From the NCBI GenBank assembly GCA_035691305.1, contig DASSJF010000041.1, positions 1 to 64,000 of the forward strand: 64,000 nt of DNA, written 5' to 3'. The position numbers and the translations under genes are program-made. Below the pieces are notes generated by a model. It was not told the origin of the DNA. It did not search any database and saw only the letters and a list, made by a program, of their open reading frames with translations. Positions 15,319 to 23,426 of this stretch are shown here, piece by piece. The number at the start of each line of letters is the position of its first letter. The stretch's first letter is position 1. This DNA is from a bacterium (GTDB lineage: Bacteria > Sysuimicrobiota > Sysuimicrobiia > Sysuimicrobiales > Segetimicrobiaceae).

Positions 15319-17709
15319 GTGCCACCCCGGCCAGCCGTCTTCACTGCGGTAGGGGCGCGAACGCCGCGGCTCGACGCCGCGGCGTTCGCGACGGGCCGGG
15401 CGTCCTTCTCGACGGACATCGGCCTGCCCGGCATGCTCCACTGCCGGCTGCTCTACGCCGAGCAGGCCCCCGCCCGCATCACCGGGGTGGATCTCTCGGA
15501 GACGCTCCGGCTGCCGGGCGTCGAGGCCGTGATCACCGCCGCGGACGTGCCGTCGATGCCGCCGGCCGGCACCAGCATCTCGTCCCGGCATCTCTTCGCG
15601 CGGGGCGACGCGCGGTGCATCGGCGATGTCATCGCCGCGGTTGCGGCGGTCGACGTCGAGACGGCGCAGCGGGCGACCGAGCTGATCCGCGTCCGCTACG
15701 AGGCGCAGCCGGCGGTGTACACGCTCGACGCCGCGCTCGCGCCCGGGGCGCCGCCGGTGCATCCCGGCAAGGCCGGCTACCCGGTCGCGTCGTGGATGCG
15801 CAAATGGTTCGTGGACGCGGTGGGCAACGAGGCGACTCACTTCCGGCTGGTCAAAGGGGACGTCGGCGGCGCGCGGGCACGCTCGCACGTGGTCGTCCGG
15901 GACCGCTTCCGCACGCAGCGGATCGAGCACTTTTCCATGGAGCCGCACGCCGGGGTCGCGGAGTACGATCAAGCTACCGGCCGCGTCACGGTCTGGTGCT
16001 CCACCGGGAAGCCGTTCCGAACCCAGTTGCAGTTGGCCGAGCTCCTTCAGGTGCCGCTGAACCGCGTCAACGTCGTGTTCGTCCCGACCGGCGGCGATTT
16101 CGGCGGCAAAGGCGAGGTCACCGTCGAGCCGTACTGCGCCCTGCTGGCCATGCGGACCGGGCGTCCGGTCAAGTGCGTGTACACGCGCGAAGAAGAGTTC
16201 TTCGCGGCGACCTGCAAGACGCCGTTCGACATCGACCTCGCGCTGGGGTTCGATCGGGACGGCCTGCTGCAGTTCGCGGACGGCGAGTTGTGGCTCGACA
16301 CCGGCGCCTACAACTCGATGCCGGCGATGATCTCCGTCTATGCCGCGATTCACCTCGAGGGCCCGTACGCGGTGCCGAATCTCAACATCCAGTCGCGCTG
16401 CGCGTTCACGCACAACACCATGAGCGGGTCGTTCCGGGGATTCGGCAATCCGCAGGTCTCCTTCGCGCGGGAGAGCCTCCTCGATGAAGGGGCGGCGCGG
16501 CTCGGCCTCGATCCGCTCGAGGTCCGGCTTCGCAACGCCTGGCGGCCGGGCTGGACGAACTGCACCGGCCAGGTCCTGGACCCGGCGAAGCACAGCGTGC
16601 ACGTCCGCGAGGTGATCGCGGCGGCCGGGGAGGCGAGCGACTTTCGAACGCGGTGGCGCGCGCTGCGGGAGGCGCGTCGCGGCGCGGCATCCACCGCGCC
16701 GCGCCGGGGACTCGGTGTCGCCGCCGCCCACCACGGACTCGGCGGTCCGGCGCTCCACGGCACGGACACGGGTGCCGCGCTTCTGAAGGCCAATCCCGAC
16801 GGCACCGTCACGCTGATCACCGGGGCCGCCGACGTCGGGCAGGGCATCGACACGGCCCTCAGCCAGGTTGTCGCGGAGGCGCTCGGGTTGCCCCGCGACG
16901 CCATCGCGATCGCGCCGAAGACGACCGACGGTGTGCCCCAGGACCTGGGTGCCTCGGCCAGCCGCACGACGTACTTCGTCGGCAACGCCGTTCGGGCCGC
17001 GTCGCTTGATTTGCGGCAGAAACTGACCGCCGTCGCGGCCGAGATGCTGGAGGCCGACCCCCAGGATCTCGAGTGCGCCGGCGGCAAGGTCTTCGTCCGC
17101 GGCACGCCCGCGAGGGCGCTCGCGTTCGCGGAGGTCGTCCACTACTCGATGCGCCGCCGCGGCGAGCAGCCGTTCGGCCAGGGGGTCCATCAGGGCCGAA
17201 CGACGGAGCTGGATGAGCGCGGCCAGGGCAACGCCAACAACACGTTCGAGTACTCGTGCCAGGTCGCCGAGGTGGAAGTCGATCCGGGCACCGGGGAAGT
17301 CCGCGTTCTGCGCCTCCTCAACGCGCAGGACGTCGGCCGCGCGCTCAACCCGCTGATCGTCGAGGGGCAGATGGAGGGCGGGATGGTGATGGGCCTCGGG
17401 TTCGCGCTCCTCGAGGAAGTGGTGTGCGAAGAGGGGCGGGTGCTGAATCCGTTTGCCTTCGATTACCGGACCCCGCGTGCCGGCGACCTGCCGGAGCTGC
17501 GGACCGTATTGCTCGAGCACCGCGATCCGGTCGGCCCCTACGGCGCGAAGGGAGTCGGGGAGATCTGCATGAACCCGACCGCCGCGGCAATCGCGAACGC
17601 GGTCGCGGACGCGATCGGGATCCGCATCACCTCGCTGCCGATTACGCCGGAGAAGGTCCTCGCGGCCCTCCGCGCCGCCGGCCGCCGCGGTCCCGCGGAA
17701 GGAGACTAG
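15319..17709 (+). CDS. Molybdenum hydroxylase large subunit, copy 2
   Basis: This 796-residue protein is a clear paralogue of the product at 9199-11571: same length, HCRLLYAEQAPARITG near the N-terminus, FRGFG at 372-376 and catalytic Glu748 in GAKGVGEI. The start is a GTG at 15319, only ten bases after the binding-protein stop. Only one FAD subunit and one 2Fe-2S subunit are encoded in the operon, so the two large subunits probably compete for them, or form hydroxylases acting on successive intermediates. The C-terminus is longer than copy 1 by a short charged tail. Confidence 0.93.
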   Translation: MPPRPAVFTAVGARTPRLDAAAFATGRASFSTDIGLPGMLHCRLLYAEQAPARITGVDLSETLRLPGVEAVITAADVPSMPPAGTSISSRHLFARGDARCIGDVIAAVAAVDVETAQRATELIRVRYEAQPAVYTLDAALAPGAPPVHPGKAGYPVASWMRKWFVDAVGNEATHFRLVKGDVGGARARSHVVVRDRFRTQRIEHFSMEPHAGVAEYDQATGRVTVWCSTGKPFRTQLQLAELLQVPLNRVNVVFVPTGGDFGGKGEVTVEPYCALLAMRTGRPVKCVYTREEEFFAATCKTPFDIDLALGFDRDGLLQFADGELWLDTGAYNSMPAMISVYAAIHLEGPYAVPNLNIQSRCAFTHNTMSGSFRGFGNPQVSFARESLLDEGAARLGLDPLEVRLRNAWRPGWTNCTGQVLDPAKHSVHVREVIAAAGEASDFRTRWRALREARRGAASTAPRRGLGVAAAHHGLGGPALHGTDTGAALLKANPDGTVTLITGAADVGQGIDTALSQVVAEALGLPRDAIAIAPKTTDGVPQDLGASASRTTYFVGNAVRAASLDLRQKLTAVAAEMLEADPQDLECAGGKVFVRGTPARALAFAEVVHYSMRRRGEQPFGQGVHQGRTTELDERGQGNANNTFEYSCQVAEVEVDPGTGEVRVLRLLNAQDVGRALNPLIVEGQMEGGMVMGLGFALLEEVVCEEGRVLNPFAFDYRTPRAGDLPELRTVLLEHRDPVGPYGAKGVGEICMNPTAAAIANAVADAIGIRITSLPITPEKVLAALRAAGRRGPAEGD

Positions 17710-17711
17710 TC

Positions 17712-18764
17712 ATGGTGCAGTTTCCGCTGTCGTCGCTCGTCGGCGCTGAAGCGGTGGTGCTGTTTCGGGAGGAACTCCTCCTGTGCAATCTGCGGTCTTC
17801 GGAGAAAGTGCTGATCGTTTCCGACGCCTCGACCAACCCGCACTACGTCGCCGCCTGTTTCGGGGCGGTGCTCGAGATCGGCGCCGAGGTCGCGCAGGTC
17901 GTCGTGCCGTACGTCGAAGGCACGCCCGAGATGACGGCGCGCCGCCGCGTGGAGAAGCGGGTCCCCTACGAGCACATCATCGATCTGATGAAACGGATGG
18001 ACTTCGTCGCCGATCTCACGTCGATCGGTTTTCTCCACTCCGAGCGGCAGATCGAGATGCTCTCCCAGGGGACGCGCATGCTCCGCGTTCGGGAGCCGAT
18101 CGAGGTATTGCAGCGGTTGTTCCCGACGCGTGAGATCAAGGCGCGGGTCGAAGCCGGCGCCCGCGTTCTGGGCGCGAGCCGCCGTCTGCGCGTGACGACG
18201 CCCGCGGGTACCGATCTCTCCGTCGATCGCGGCGACCGCCCCGTCTTCATGCAGTACGGCTTCGCGGATCTGCCGGGCCGCTGGGACCACTGGCCGACGG
18301 CGCAGGTGGTCCTCGCGCCGGCCGAAGATACCGCAGCCGGAACGCTGGTGCTCACGCCGGGCGACATCATCGGCCACCGGTACGCCGGCAGTCCCGTGCG
18401 GCTGACGGTCGAGCACGGCCGCATCACCGGGATGGAGGGCGGCGGGTTTGACGTGGTGCTGCTGCGCGACCATTTCGCCCGAGGCCGGGAGAGCGACGCG
18501 GACCGCATCTCGCACATCGGCTGGGGCTGCGATCCGCGGGCGCGCTACGACGCCCTGGACCGGTACGCGCACTACCATACCCGCGGCGCCGAGGTGCGCG
18601 GCGTGTACGGTGCGGTGACGCTGGCTTTCGGGTCCAACGCCGACCTCGGCGGCGGCAACCGCACGCCGCTCCACCTCGACCTGGGGTTCCGGGGCGCGCG
18701 GTTTCTGCTCGACGACCGGCCGGTCCTGGAGCGCGAGGCGTTCCTCATCCCGGAGCTGCGGTGA
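17712..18764 (+). CDS. NicX-like iron-dependent ring-cleavage dioxygenase (peptidase M29-like fold)
   Basis: The 350-residue protein matches 2,5-dihydroxypyridine 5,6-dioxygenase (NicX), which has the aminopeptidase M29-like fold. The iron ligands known for Pseudomonas NicX (His265, His318, Asp320) have counterparts His268, His321 and Asp323 here (ISHIGWG and LHLDLGF), with identical spacing of 53 and 2 residues. NicX opens dihydroxypyridine rings with O2. The gene starts two bases after the second hydroxylase subunit gene and overlaps the permease gene by four bases, which supports action on the hydroxylated product. A related M29-like hydrolase remains possible. Confidence 0.85.
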   Translation: MVQFPLSSLVGAEAVVLFREELLLCNLRSSEKVLIVSDASTNPHYVAACFGAVLEIGAEVAQVVVPYVEGTPEMTARRRVEKRVPYEHIIDLMKRMDFVADLTSIGFLHSERQIEMLSQGTRMLRVREPIEVLQRLFPTREIKARVEAGARVLGASRRLRVTTPAGTDLSVDRGDRPVFMQYGFADLPGRWDHWPTAQVVLAPAEDTAAGTLVLTPGDIIGHRYAGSPVRLTVEHGRITGMEGGGFDVVLLRDHFARGRESDADRISHIGWGCDPRARYDALDRYAHYHTRGAEVRGVYGAVTLAFGSNADLGGGNRTPLHLDLGFRGARFLLDDRPVLEREAFLIPELR

Positions 18765-19537
18765 GGACGGGGCTCCTGCTCGCGCGATGGGGGCGCGTCA
18801 CGTTGAGCGGCGCGGCCGGCATCGTGCTGTGGCAGTGGTTCGCCATCTACGTGGTGCGGAATCCGCTCTTTCTCCCGACGCCGTCCTCCGTGCTCGCCGC
18901 GACGATCCAGGTCATCGGCAGCGGCGAGCTGCTCGATAACATCAAAGTCAGCTTGACGTATTTCTCGGTGGGATCCTCGCTCGGCTTCGCCGGCGGCGTG
19001 CTGCTCGGCGTGCTGTTGGGCGCGAGCCCGCGGACCGCGGAATACGTCGATCCCTGGGTCTCCGCGGCCTACACCGCGCCGCTCGTCGCGCTCACGCCGC
19101 TCCTGATCATCTGGTTCGGCATCGGCCTGTGGTCGAAGACCATCATCATTGCGCTGGTTGTGATTTTCCCGGTGACGATCGGCACGGTGGCGGGCATCCG
19201 GTCTACCGACCGGTCGCTGCTGGAGGTGGCAACCAGCATGGGCGCCGGCCGGCTGGACACGCTGCGCAAAGTGATGGTGCCGTGGGCGCTTTCGTTCATC
19301 CTGTCGGGTGCGCGGATCGGCGTCGGGCGCGGGGTGATCGGCATCTTCGTCGCGGAGCTGTTCGGCGGCGCCAGCAAAGGCGTCGGGCTGATGATCACCA
19401 ACGCGGCGTCTGTCTTCAACACACCGCTCCTGTTCGTCGGCATCATCGTGCTGGCTGTGATGGGCGTGGCCGTGACGAGCGTGCTGCGGTATCTGGAACG
19501 GAGGATGGCGCCGTGGCGTACGCAGTCGGTCGTGTAG
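18761..19537 (+). CDS. ABC transporter permease, SsuC/TauC type
   Basis: This 258-residue integral membrane protein has about six hydrophobic segments. The EAA-type cytoplasmic loop that contacts the ATPase is seen around SMGAGRLDTLRKVMVPWALS. It starts with GTG overlapping the NicX-like stop by four bases and ends 25 bases inside the ATPase gene. With the binding protein at 14301 and the ATPase at 19513 it makes a complete importer interleaved with the catabolic genes. Confidence 0.94.
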   Translation: MRTGLLLARWGRVTLSGAAGIVLWQWFAIYVVRNPLFLPTPSSVLAATIQVIGSGELLDNIKVSLTYFSVGSSLGFAGGVLLGVLLGASPRTAEYVDPWVSAAYTAPLVALTPLLIIWFGIGLWSKTIIIALVVIFPVTIGTVAGIRSTDRSLLEVATSMGAGRLDTLRKVMVPWALSFILSGARIGVGRGVIGIFVAELFGGASKGVGLMITNAASVFNTPLLFVGIIVLAVMGVAVTSVLRYLERRMAPWRTQSVV

Positions 19538-20325
19538 CGGCGTCGACCGAACTCAGCGTCGAGCGGCTCGCGGTCTCGTTCGAGCGGACCGGCGCGCCGC
19601 CGCTGCTCGTCCTCGACCATGTGAGCTTCGACGTCCAGGAGGGGCAGTTCGTCGCGCTCGTCGGTCCGAGCGGCTGCGGCAAGACGACAGTGCTGCGCTG
19701 CATGGCCGGTCTGCAGCGGCCGGGCGAGGGCCGCATCACCATCGGCGGCCGCCCGCTCACGGGGGTCGACCGCCGAGTGGCGATGGTGTTCCAGAGCGAT
19801 TCGCTGTTTCCGTGGCGCACGGTGCAGGCGAACGTCGCCTTCGGGCTGGAGGTGCGCCGGGTGCCGCGGGCGCGGTCCGGCGAAACCGTCCAGGAACTCG
19901 TGGATCTCGTCGGCCTGAGCGGATTCGAGCGCGCCTACCCGCATCAGCTGTCCGGCGGGATGCGTCAGCGCGTGAACCTCGCGCGCGCCCTCGCGGTGGA
20001 TCCCGAGGTCCTGCTGATGGACGAACCGTTCAGCGCGCTCGACATGCTGACGCGCGAGCTGATGCAGGCGGAACTGCAACGCATTTGGCTCCGCCGGAAG
20101 AAGACGGTGCTCTTCGTGACGCACCAGATCGAAGAGGCGGTGTTTCTCGCGGATCGCGTGCTCCTGATGTCGCGCCGGCCCGGCCGCCTGCGCGCGGACG
20201 TGGCCGTGCCGCTCACGCGGCCGAGGGAGGCCCACGACCGGCACACGCCGGAGTTCCACGCGCTCGTCGATGATCTGGCCGAGGCGCTCAGCGCGGAGCT
20301 GAGCCCCTCCGACGCCGCCCGGTAG
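19513..20325 (+). CDS. ABC transporter ATP-binding protein, SsuB/TauB type
   Basis: The 270-residue protein shows Walker A GPSGCGKTT, Q-loop VFQSDSLFPW, signature LSGGMRQR, Walker B LLMDEPFSALD and H-loop VTHQ. I chose GTG 19513 because GGAGGATGG precedes it and homology starts soon after. It overlaps the end of the permease gene by 25 bases. This is the last gene of the operon; a hairpin follows the stop codon. The related long ATPase at 30692-32005 carries an extra C-terminal domain that this one lacks. Confidence 0.95.
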   Translation: MAYAVGRVAASTELSVERLAVSFERTGAPPLLVLDHVSFDVQEGQFVALVGPSGCGKTTVLRCMAGLQRPGEGRITIGGRPLTGVDRRVAMVFQSDSLFPWRTVQANVAFGLEVRRVPRARSGETVQELVDLVGLSGFERAYPHQLSGGMRQRVNLARALAVDPEVLLMDEPFSALDMLTRELMQAELQRIWLRRKKTVLFVTHQIEEAVFLADRVLLMSRRPGRLRADVAVPLTRPREAHDRHTPEFHALVDDLAEALSAELSPSDAAR

Positions 20326-20348
20326 GCACCCGCGGAGCGGCGGGCGCC
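20325..20348. terminator. Hairpin between convergent genes
   Basis: GGCACCCGC (20325-20333) pairs with GCGGGCGCC (20340-20348) with one mismatch and a six-base loop. It lies between the convergent ATPase and cupin genes. There is no T tract, so termination would be weak or assisted. Confidence 0.4.
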
Positions 20349-20353
20349 TCTGC

Positions 20354-20812
20354 CTAGCGCGTGATCGGCAGTTTCGCCTCGATCTTCATGTAGTCGTCGG
20401 ACACCGCCTCCGTCTTGATGTCCGGAATCTTTGCCGGCTTCTCGCCGTCGTCGTAGAGGCCCACGGCGTTCGGGTGCGTTCCGCCGAGATAGACCGGCGC
20501 GAATACTTCGAGGATCGTGCACGGCTTGTCCGACGTGATCCAGCCCCAATGCACCGCGTTGCGCGGAATGCGGTAGTAGTCGCCCGCCTTCACCAGGAAA
20601 AACGTGTCCTCGACAAAGACCCAGATCTCTCCGTCGATCACGTAGTTCATCTGCTCGGTGTCGTGCTTGTGGGGGTGCGAGTGATACCCTCCGGGGCGCG
20701 TCGCGAGCATGAGGCAGCTTTCGGCGCCGTACACCATCTGGGTCGACATGTGCGTGTACTGCGTCCTCACCGTATCGTCGGCAATGTCCTCGCGACGGAC
20801 GTATAACGGCAT
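20354..20812 (-). CDS. Single-domain cupin protein
   Basis: The 152-residue protein has cupin motif 1 as GGYHSHPHKHDTEQMNYVIDG, with clustered His and a Glu-type ligand pattern, and motif 2 around AGDYYRIPRNAVHWG. The His-rich metal site suggests a metal-dependent enzyme or ligand sensor rather than a sugar-binding transcription-factor domain; there is no HTH. It is divergent from the CoxG-like gene and convergent with the hydroxylase operon. Substrate unknown; the neighbourhood suggests aromatic or heterocycle metabolism. Confidence 0.87.
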   Translation of the reverse strand: MPLYVRREDIADDTVRTQYTHMSTQMVYGAESCLMLATRPGGYHSHPHKHDTEQMNYVIDGEIWVFVEDTFFLVKAGDYYRIPRNAVHWGWITSDKPCTILEVFAPVYLGGTHPNAVGLYDDGEKPAKIPDIKTEAVSDDYMKIEAKLPITR

Positions 20813-20940
20813 CGCTCACACCTCCGGGGATTTGGTATCGCGGCACGCGGCCGGCTGTCCGCCGATGCCCCGTTCGTAGCTTCCATGGTTGGGCGGACGA
20901 TTCCCTGCGCCCGGTGCGGCCCGCGTGGTATGGTGGGCCC

Positions 20941-21393
20941 ATGCGTTTCGAAAAGGAGATCGCCGTCGCCCGGTCGCCCGAGCAGGTGTGGCAATTTCTG
21001 TGGGACGTCGAGCGGGTGGCGCGGTGCCTGCCCGGCTGCCGCGACGCGCGGACGCTCGTGCCGCACGAGCGCTACGCCGCCGTCGTGGCGGAGCGCATCG
21101 GACCGTTCAGCGTGACGTTCCCGATGGAAATTCAGATTCTCGAGGTCGAGGAGGGACGGCGCCTGCGGGCCCAGGCGGGCGGCCGCGACAGCGCGATGGG
21201 AAGTTCGCTCCGGGTGACGCTCGACCTCGCCGTCGAGCCGCGGGATGGCGGCAGCGTGCTCCGCCTGGCCTCGGACGCCGCGGTCCTGGGCAGGCTCGGC
21301 ACGCTGGGGCAGGGCATGATTCAGCGAAAGGCGGACCAGATCATGGAACAGTTTGCCGACGCCCTGAGGCGGGCGCTGGAGATCCCGGTCTAG
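20941..21393 (+). CDS. CoxG-like SRPBCC family protein
   Basis: The 150-residue protein begins FEKEIAVARSPEQVWQFLWD and continues VARCLPGCRD, the usual opening of CoxG (carbon monoxide dehydrogenase subunit G) in the START/SRPBCC hydrophobic-cavity fold. CoxG proteins accompany molybdenum hydroxylases and help attach the enzyme to the membrane. No large subunit is next to it on this strand, but the hydroxylase operon ends 600 bases upstream. GGTGGG precedes ATG 20941; an earlier in-frame ATG at 20914 lacks a ribosome site. Confidence 0.88.
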   Translation: MRFEKEIAVARSPEQVWQFLWDVERVARCLPGCRDARTLVPHERYAAVVAERIGPFSVTFPMEIQILEVEEGRRLRAQAGGRDSAMGSSLRVTLDLAVEPRDGGSVLRLASDAAVLGRLGTLGQGMIQRKADQIMEQFADALRRALEIPV

Positions 21394-21420
21394 AGGTCGG
21401 GGCACCGAGCCGCGTGAGGC

Positions 21421-23078
21421 TCATCGATGGGAGTGCAGCACTTCGAACATCCGGCGCACGTCGTCGAGCGTGTTGGTCTCCGCGGCCGGTTTGTCGTCGC
21501 GGACGCGAACGATCCGCGGAAAGCGCAGCGCGAACCCCGAGTCGTGACGGTCGCTCCGCGTGATCGCATCGAAGGCGACTTCGAGCACCACCCCCGGTTC
21601 GACCGTCCGCATGAACCCGAGGTCCTCGCGCGTGTGCGCGAGAAACCAGGCGGTCAGTTCCTTAATCTCTTTGTCCGTGAGGCCCGAATACGCTTTGCCG
21701 ATCGTCGCCAGCCGGTCCGCGTCCCGGACCGCAAACGTGTAGTCGGAGAGCACGCCGGCGCGCCTTCCGTGCCCGTACTCCGCCGCGACCACGACGACGT
21801 CGAGCGTGCCGACGCCGGGTTTCCATTTCGTCCAGAGCCGTCCGCGCCGGCCGGGCTGGTAGGGCGCGTCCGGCCGCTTCATCACGATGCCCTCGTTGCC
21901 GGCCGCCCGCGCGGCGGCGAAGCGCCGCTCCAGGTCCTTCGGGGTCCGCGCCTCCTCGGCGGTGCTGAGCCGGACCGGCGACGGAAGGTCGAGCGCTTCG
22001 AGCGCCGCTCCGCCAGCGGCAGACCGAGCAGGTCCCGGCCGTCGAGGTGCACCACGTCGAAGGCCACGAGCACGACCGGAATCTCGGCGACCAGCGCTCC
22101 CGGGCGTCGGCGCTGCAGCCGCTGCTGCAGCCGTCCAAACGCGAGCGCGCGGCCGTCCTTCCAGGCGACGATCTCGCCGTCGACGATGTACGCGCCGGCG
22201 CGCGCGGCGAGCGCCGGCGGGAGCTCCGGAAACGCCGCCGTCACATTGTCGAGCGTCCGCGAGAGGATCACCACCCCCTCGCCCGTGCGATGCGCCTGGA
22301 CGCGGATGCCGTCGTACTTGTCCTCGACCCACAGGACGGGCGTGCGGTCGTCGAAGGCGTCGGCGGGCGTCTCCAGCGGGCTCGCCAGCATGAAGCGGAA
22401 CGGGCGGCCGGGGACGAGCGAGGCGCCGTCCAGCGTTCCGGCGCGGGCGCGCACCGCGACCTCCCCCGGTTCGGCGATCAACAGCGCCGCCTGCCGCACC
22501 GCCGCGGGGTCGCGCGCGAAGGCCGTGGCGATCGCGGGCAGCAGCAGCCCTTCGCGCAGGCCGACCCGCATGTCCGAAGTCATGATCTTGATGAGGTATG
22601 CCGTTTCTCGCGGGGCGGTGCCGCCGAGGAGGTCCCGCAGCGCCGCGGCTTTGGCGCGCCGCGACGCCCGGCCCTGGGCCGCGGCGATCGCCGCGAACTC
22701 TTCCTCGACGTGCGCAAGCGTGAGCGGCCGCGCGAACAGGCCGGCCGGCGGCGGGTACCGTGCGAGCAGCGCGGCCGCGGCGTCCCCGAGATCGCCGTGG
22801 GCACGGTAGGTCGCGCCCATCTCCGCGTCCGGCGCGCGCGTCAACTCTTGGAGCACCGCGCCGATCGCGGCCCACCCCAGGCCGAGGCGGCGGCCGTCGC
22901 CCGGCGCGAACGGCCGGCCCGCGAGAAACGTGCAGGCGCGGCCGAGGTCCTCGTCCGAGAGCGTCGTGAGGTACCCGGCCAGCCGGGCGACCTTCGCCGA
23001 GATCGAGGCGGTGACGCGAATCTCGTCCAGCACGGCGGCGAGATCCTGGAACCGCGCCTCGTCGCGGCCGTGGTCCAC
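21421..23078 (-). pseudogene. ATP-dependent DNA ligase with a frameshift
   Basis: Two frames together encode one ligase. The 5' part (GTG 23078 down to about 22010) holds the N-terminal domain and the adenylation lysine in VEDKYDGIRVQAH, then YIVDGEIVAW and DVVHLDGRDLLGLPLAERR. The 3' part (about 22015 to 21421) continues with ALEALDLPSPVRLS, EGIVMKRPDAPYQPGRRG and the OB domain. The switch falls at 22000-22020, and the total length of 1658 bases implies loss of one base (or gain of two). Intact, the enzyme would seal nicks using ATP. It follows the ArsR-type gene by five bases. Sequencing error is possible. Confidence 0.85.
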
Positions 23079-23083
23079 GCGGT

Positions 23084-23386
23084 CTAGACCTTTGCCAGTA
23101 CCGTCTTCTTGATGTCTCGAATGCGCGCTTCGTCTCGCTTGTAGAACGTCCAGCGTTTGATCCGCTTGGCCCGGACGAGTCCCGTTTGAGTGAGAATCTG
23201 CATGTGCCGGCTCACCGTCGGCTGGCTGATCCCGAGCTTCCGGGCGATGAGCAGGCCGCAGACCCCGTCCCGAATCAGGTCGCCGTCCGCCTGCGGCGGA
23301 AAGTGTGCCGTGGGATCCTTCAGCCACTCCAGGATGCGCAACCGACGCTCGTTGGCGAGGGCCCGGATCGCCGCCTCGGTGGACAT
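23084..23386 (-). CDS. ArsR-family winged-helix transcription regulator
   Basis: The 100-residue protein has an ArsR-type winged helix, with ALANERRLRILEWLKD near the N-terminus and the recognition helix in GISQPTVSRHMQILTQTGLV. It lacks the CxC metal site of ArsR or SmtB, having one isolated Cys, so it probably senses something else or nothing. It lies five bases upstream of the ligase gene and is divergent from the dehydratase gene. The AT-rich gap between them is the obvious operator. Confidence 0.9.
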   Translation of the reverse strand: MSTEAAIRALANERRLRILEWLKDPTAHFPPQADGDLIRDGVCGLLIARKLGISQPTVSRHMQILTQTGLVRAKRIKRWTFYKRDEARIRDIKKTVLAKV

Positions 23387-23421
23387 ATTGTAACTTTGCT
23401 AATTATCTAATAGTATGTCAA
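23387..23421. promoter_or_regulatory. AT-rich divergent promoter/operator
   Basis: This about 35-base stretch is strikingly AT-rich for the window. It holds ATTATCTAAT (arms ATTA/TAAT), TAATTA, and on the minus strand TTGACA (23421-23416). It separates the ArsR-type regulator from the divergent dehydratase gene and is the most likely binding site of the regulator. Confidence 0.5.
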
Positions 23422-23426
23422 GTGCC

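Noticed and set aside
15157-17520. 787-codon minus-strand frame antisense to the second hydroxylase large subunit
   Set aside because: Arg/His/Gly-rich shadow with no recognisable motif; the plus-strand frame has cofactor and catalytic motifs over its full length.
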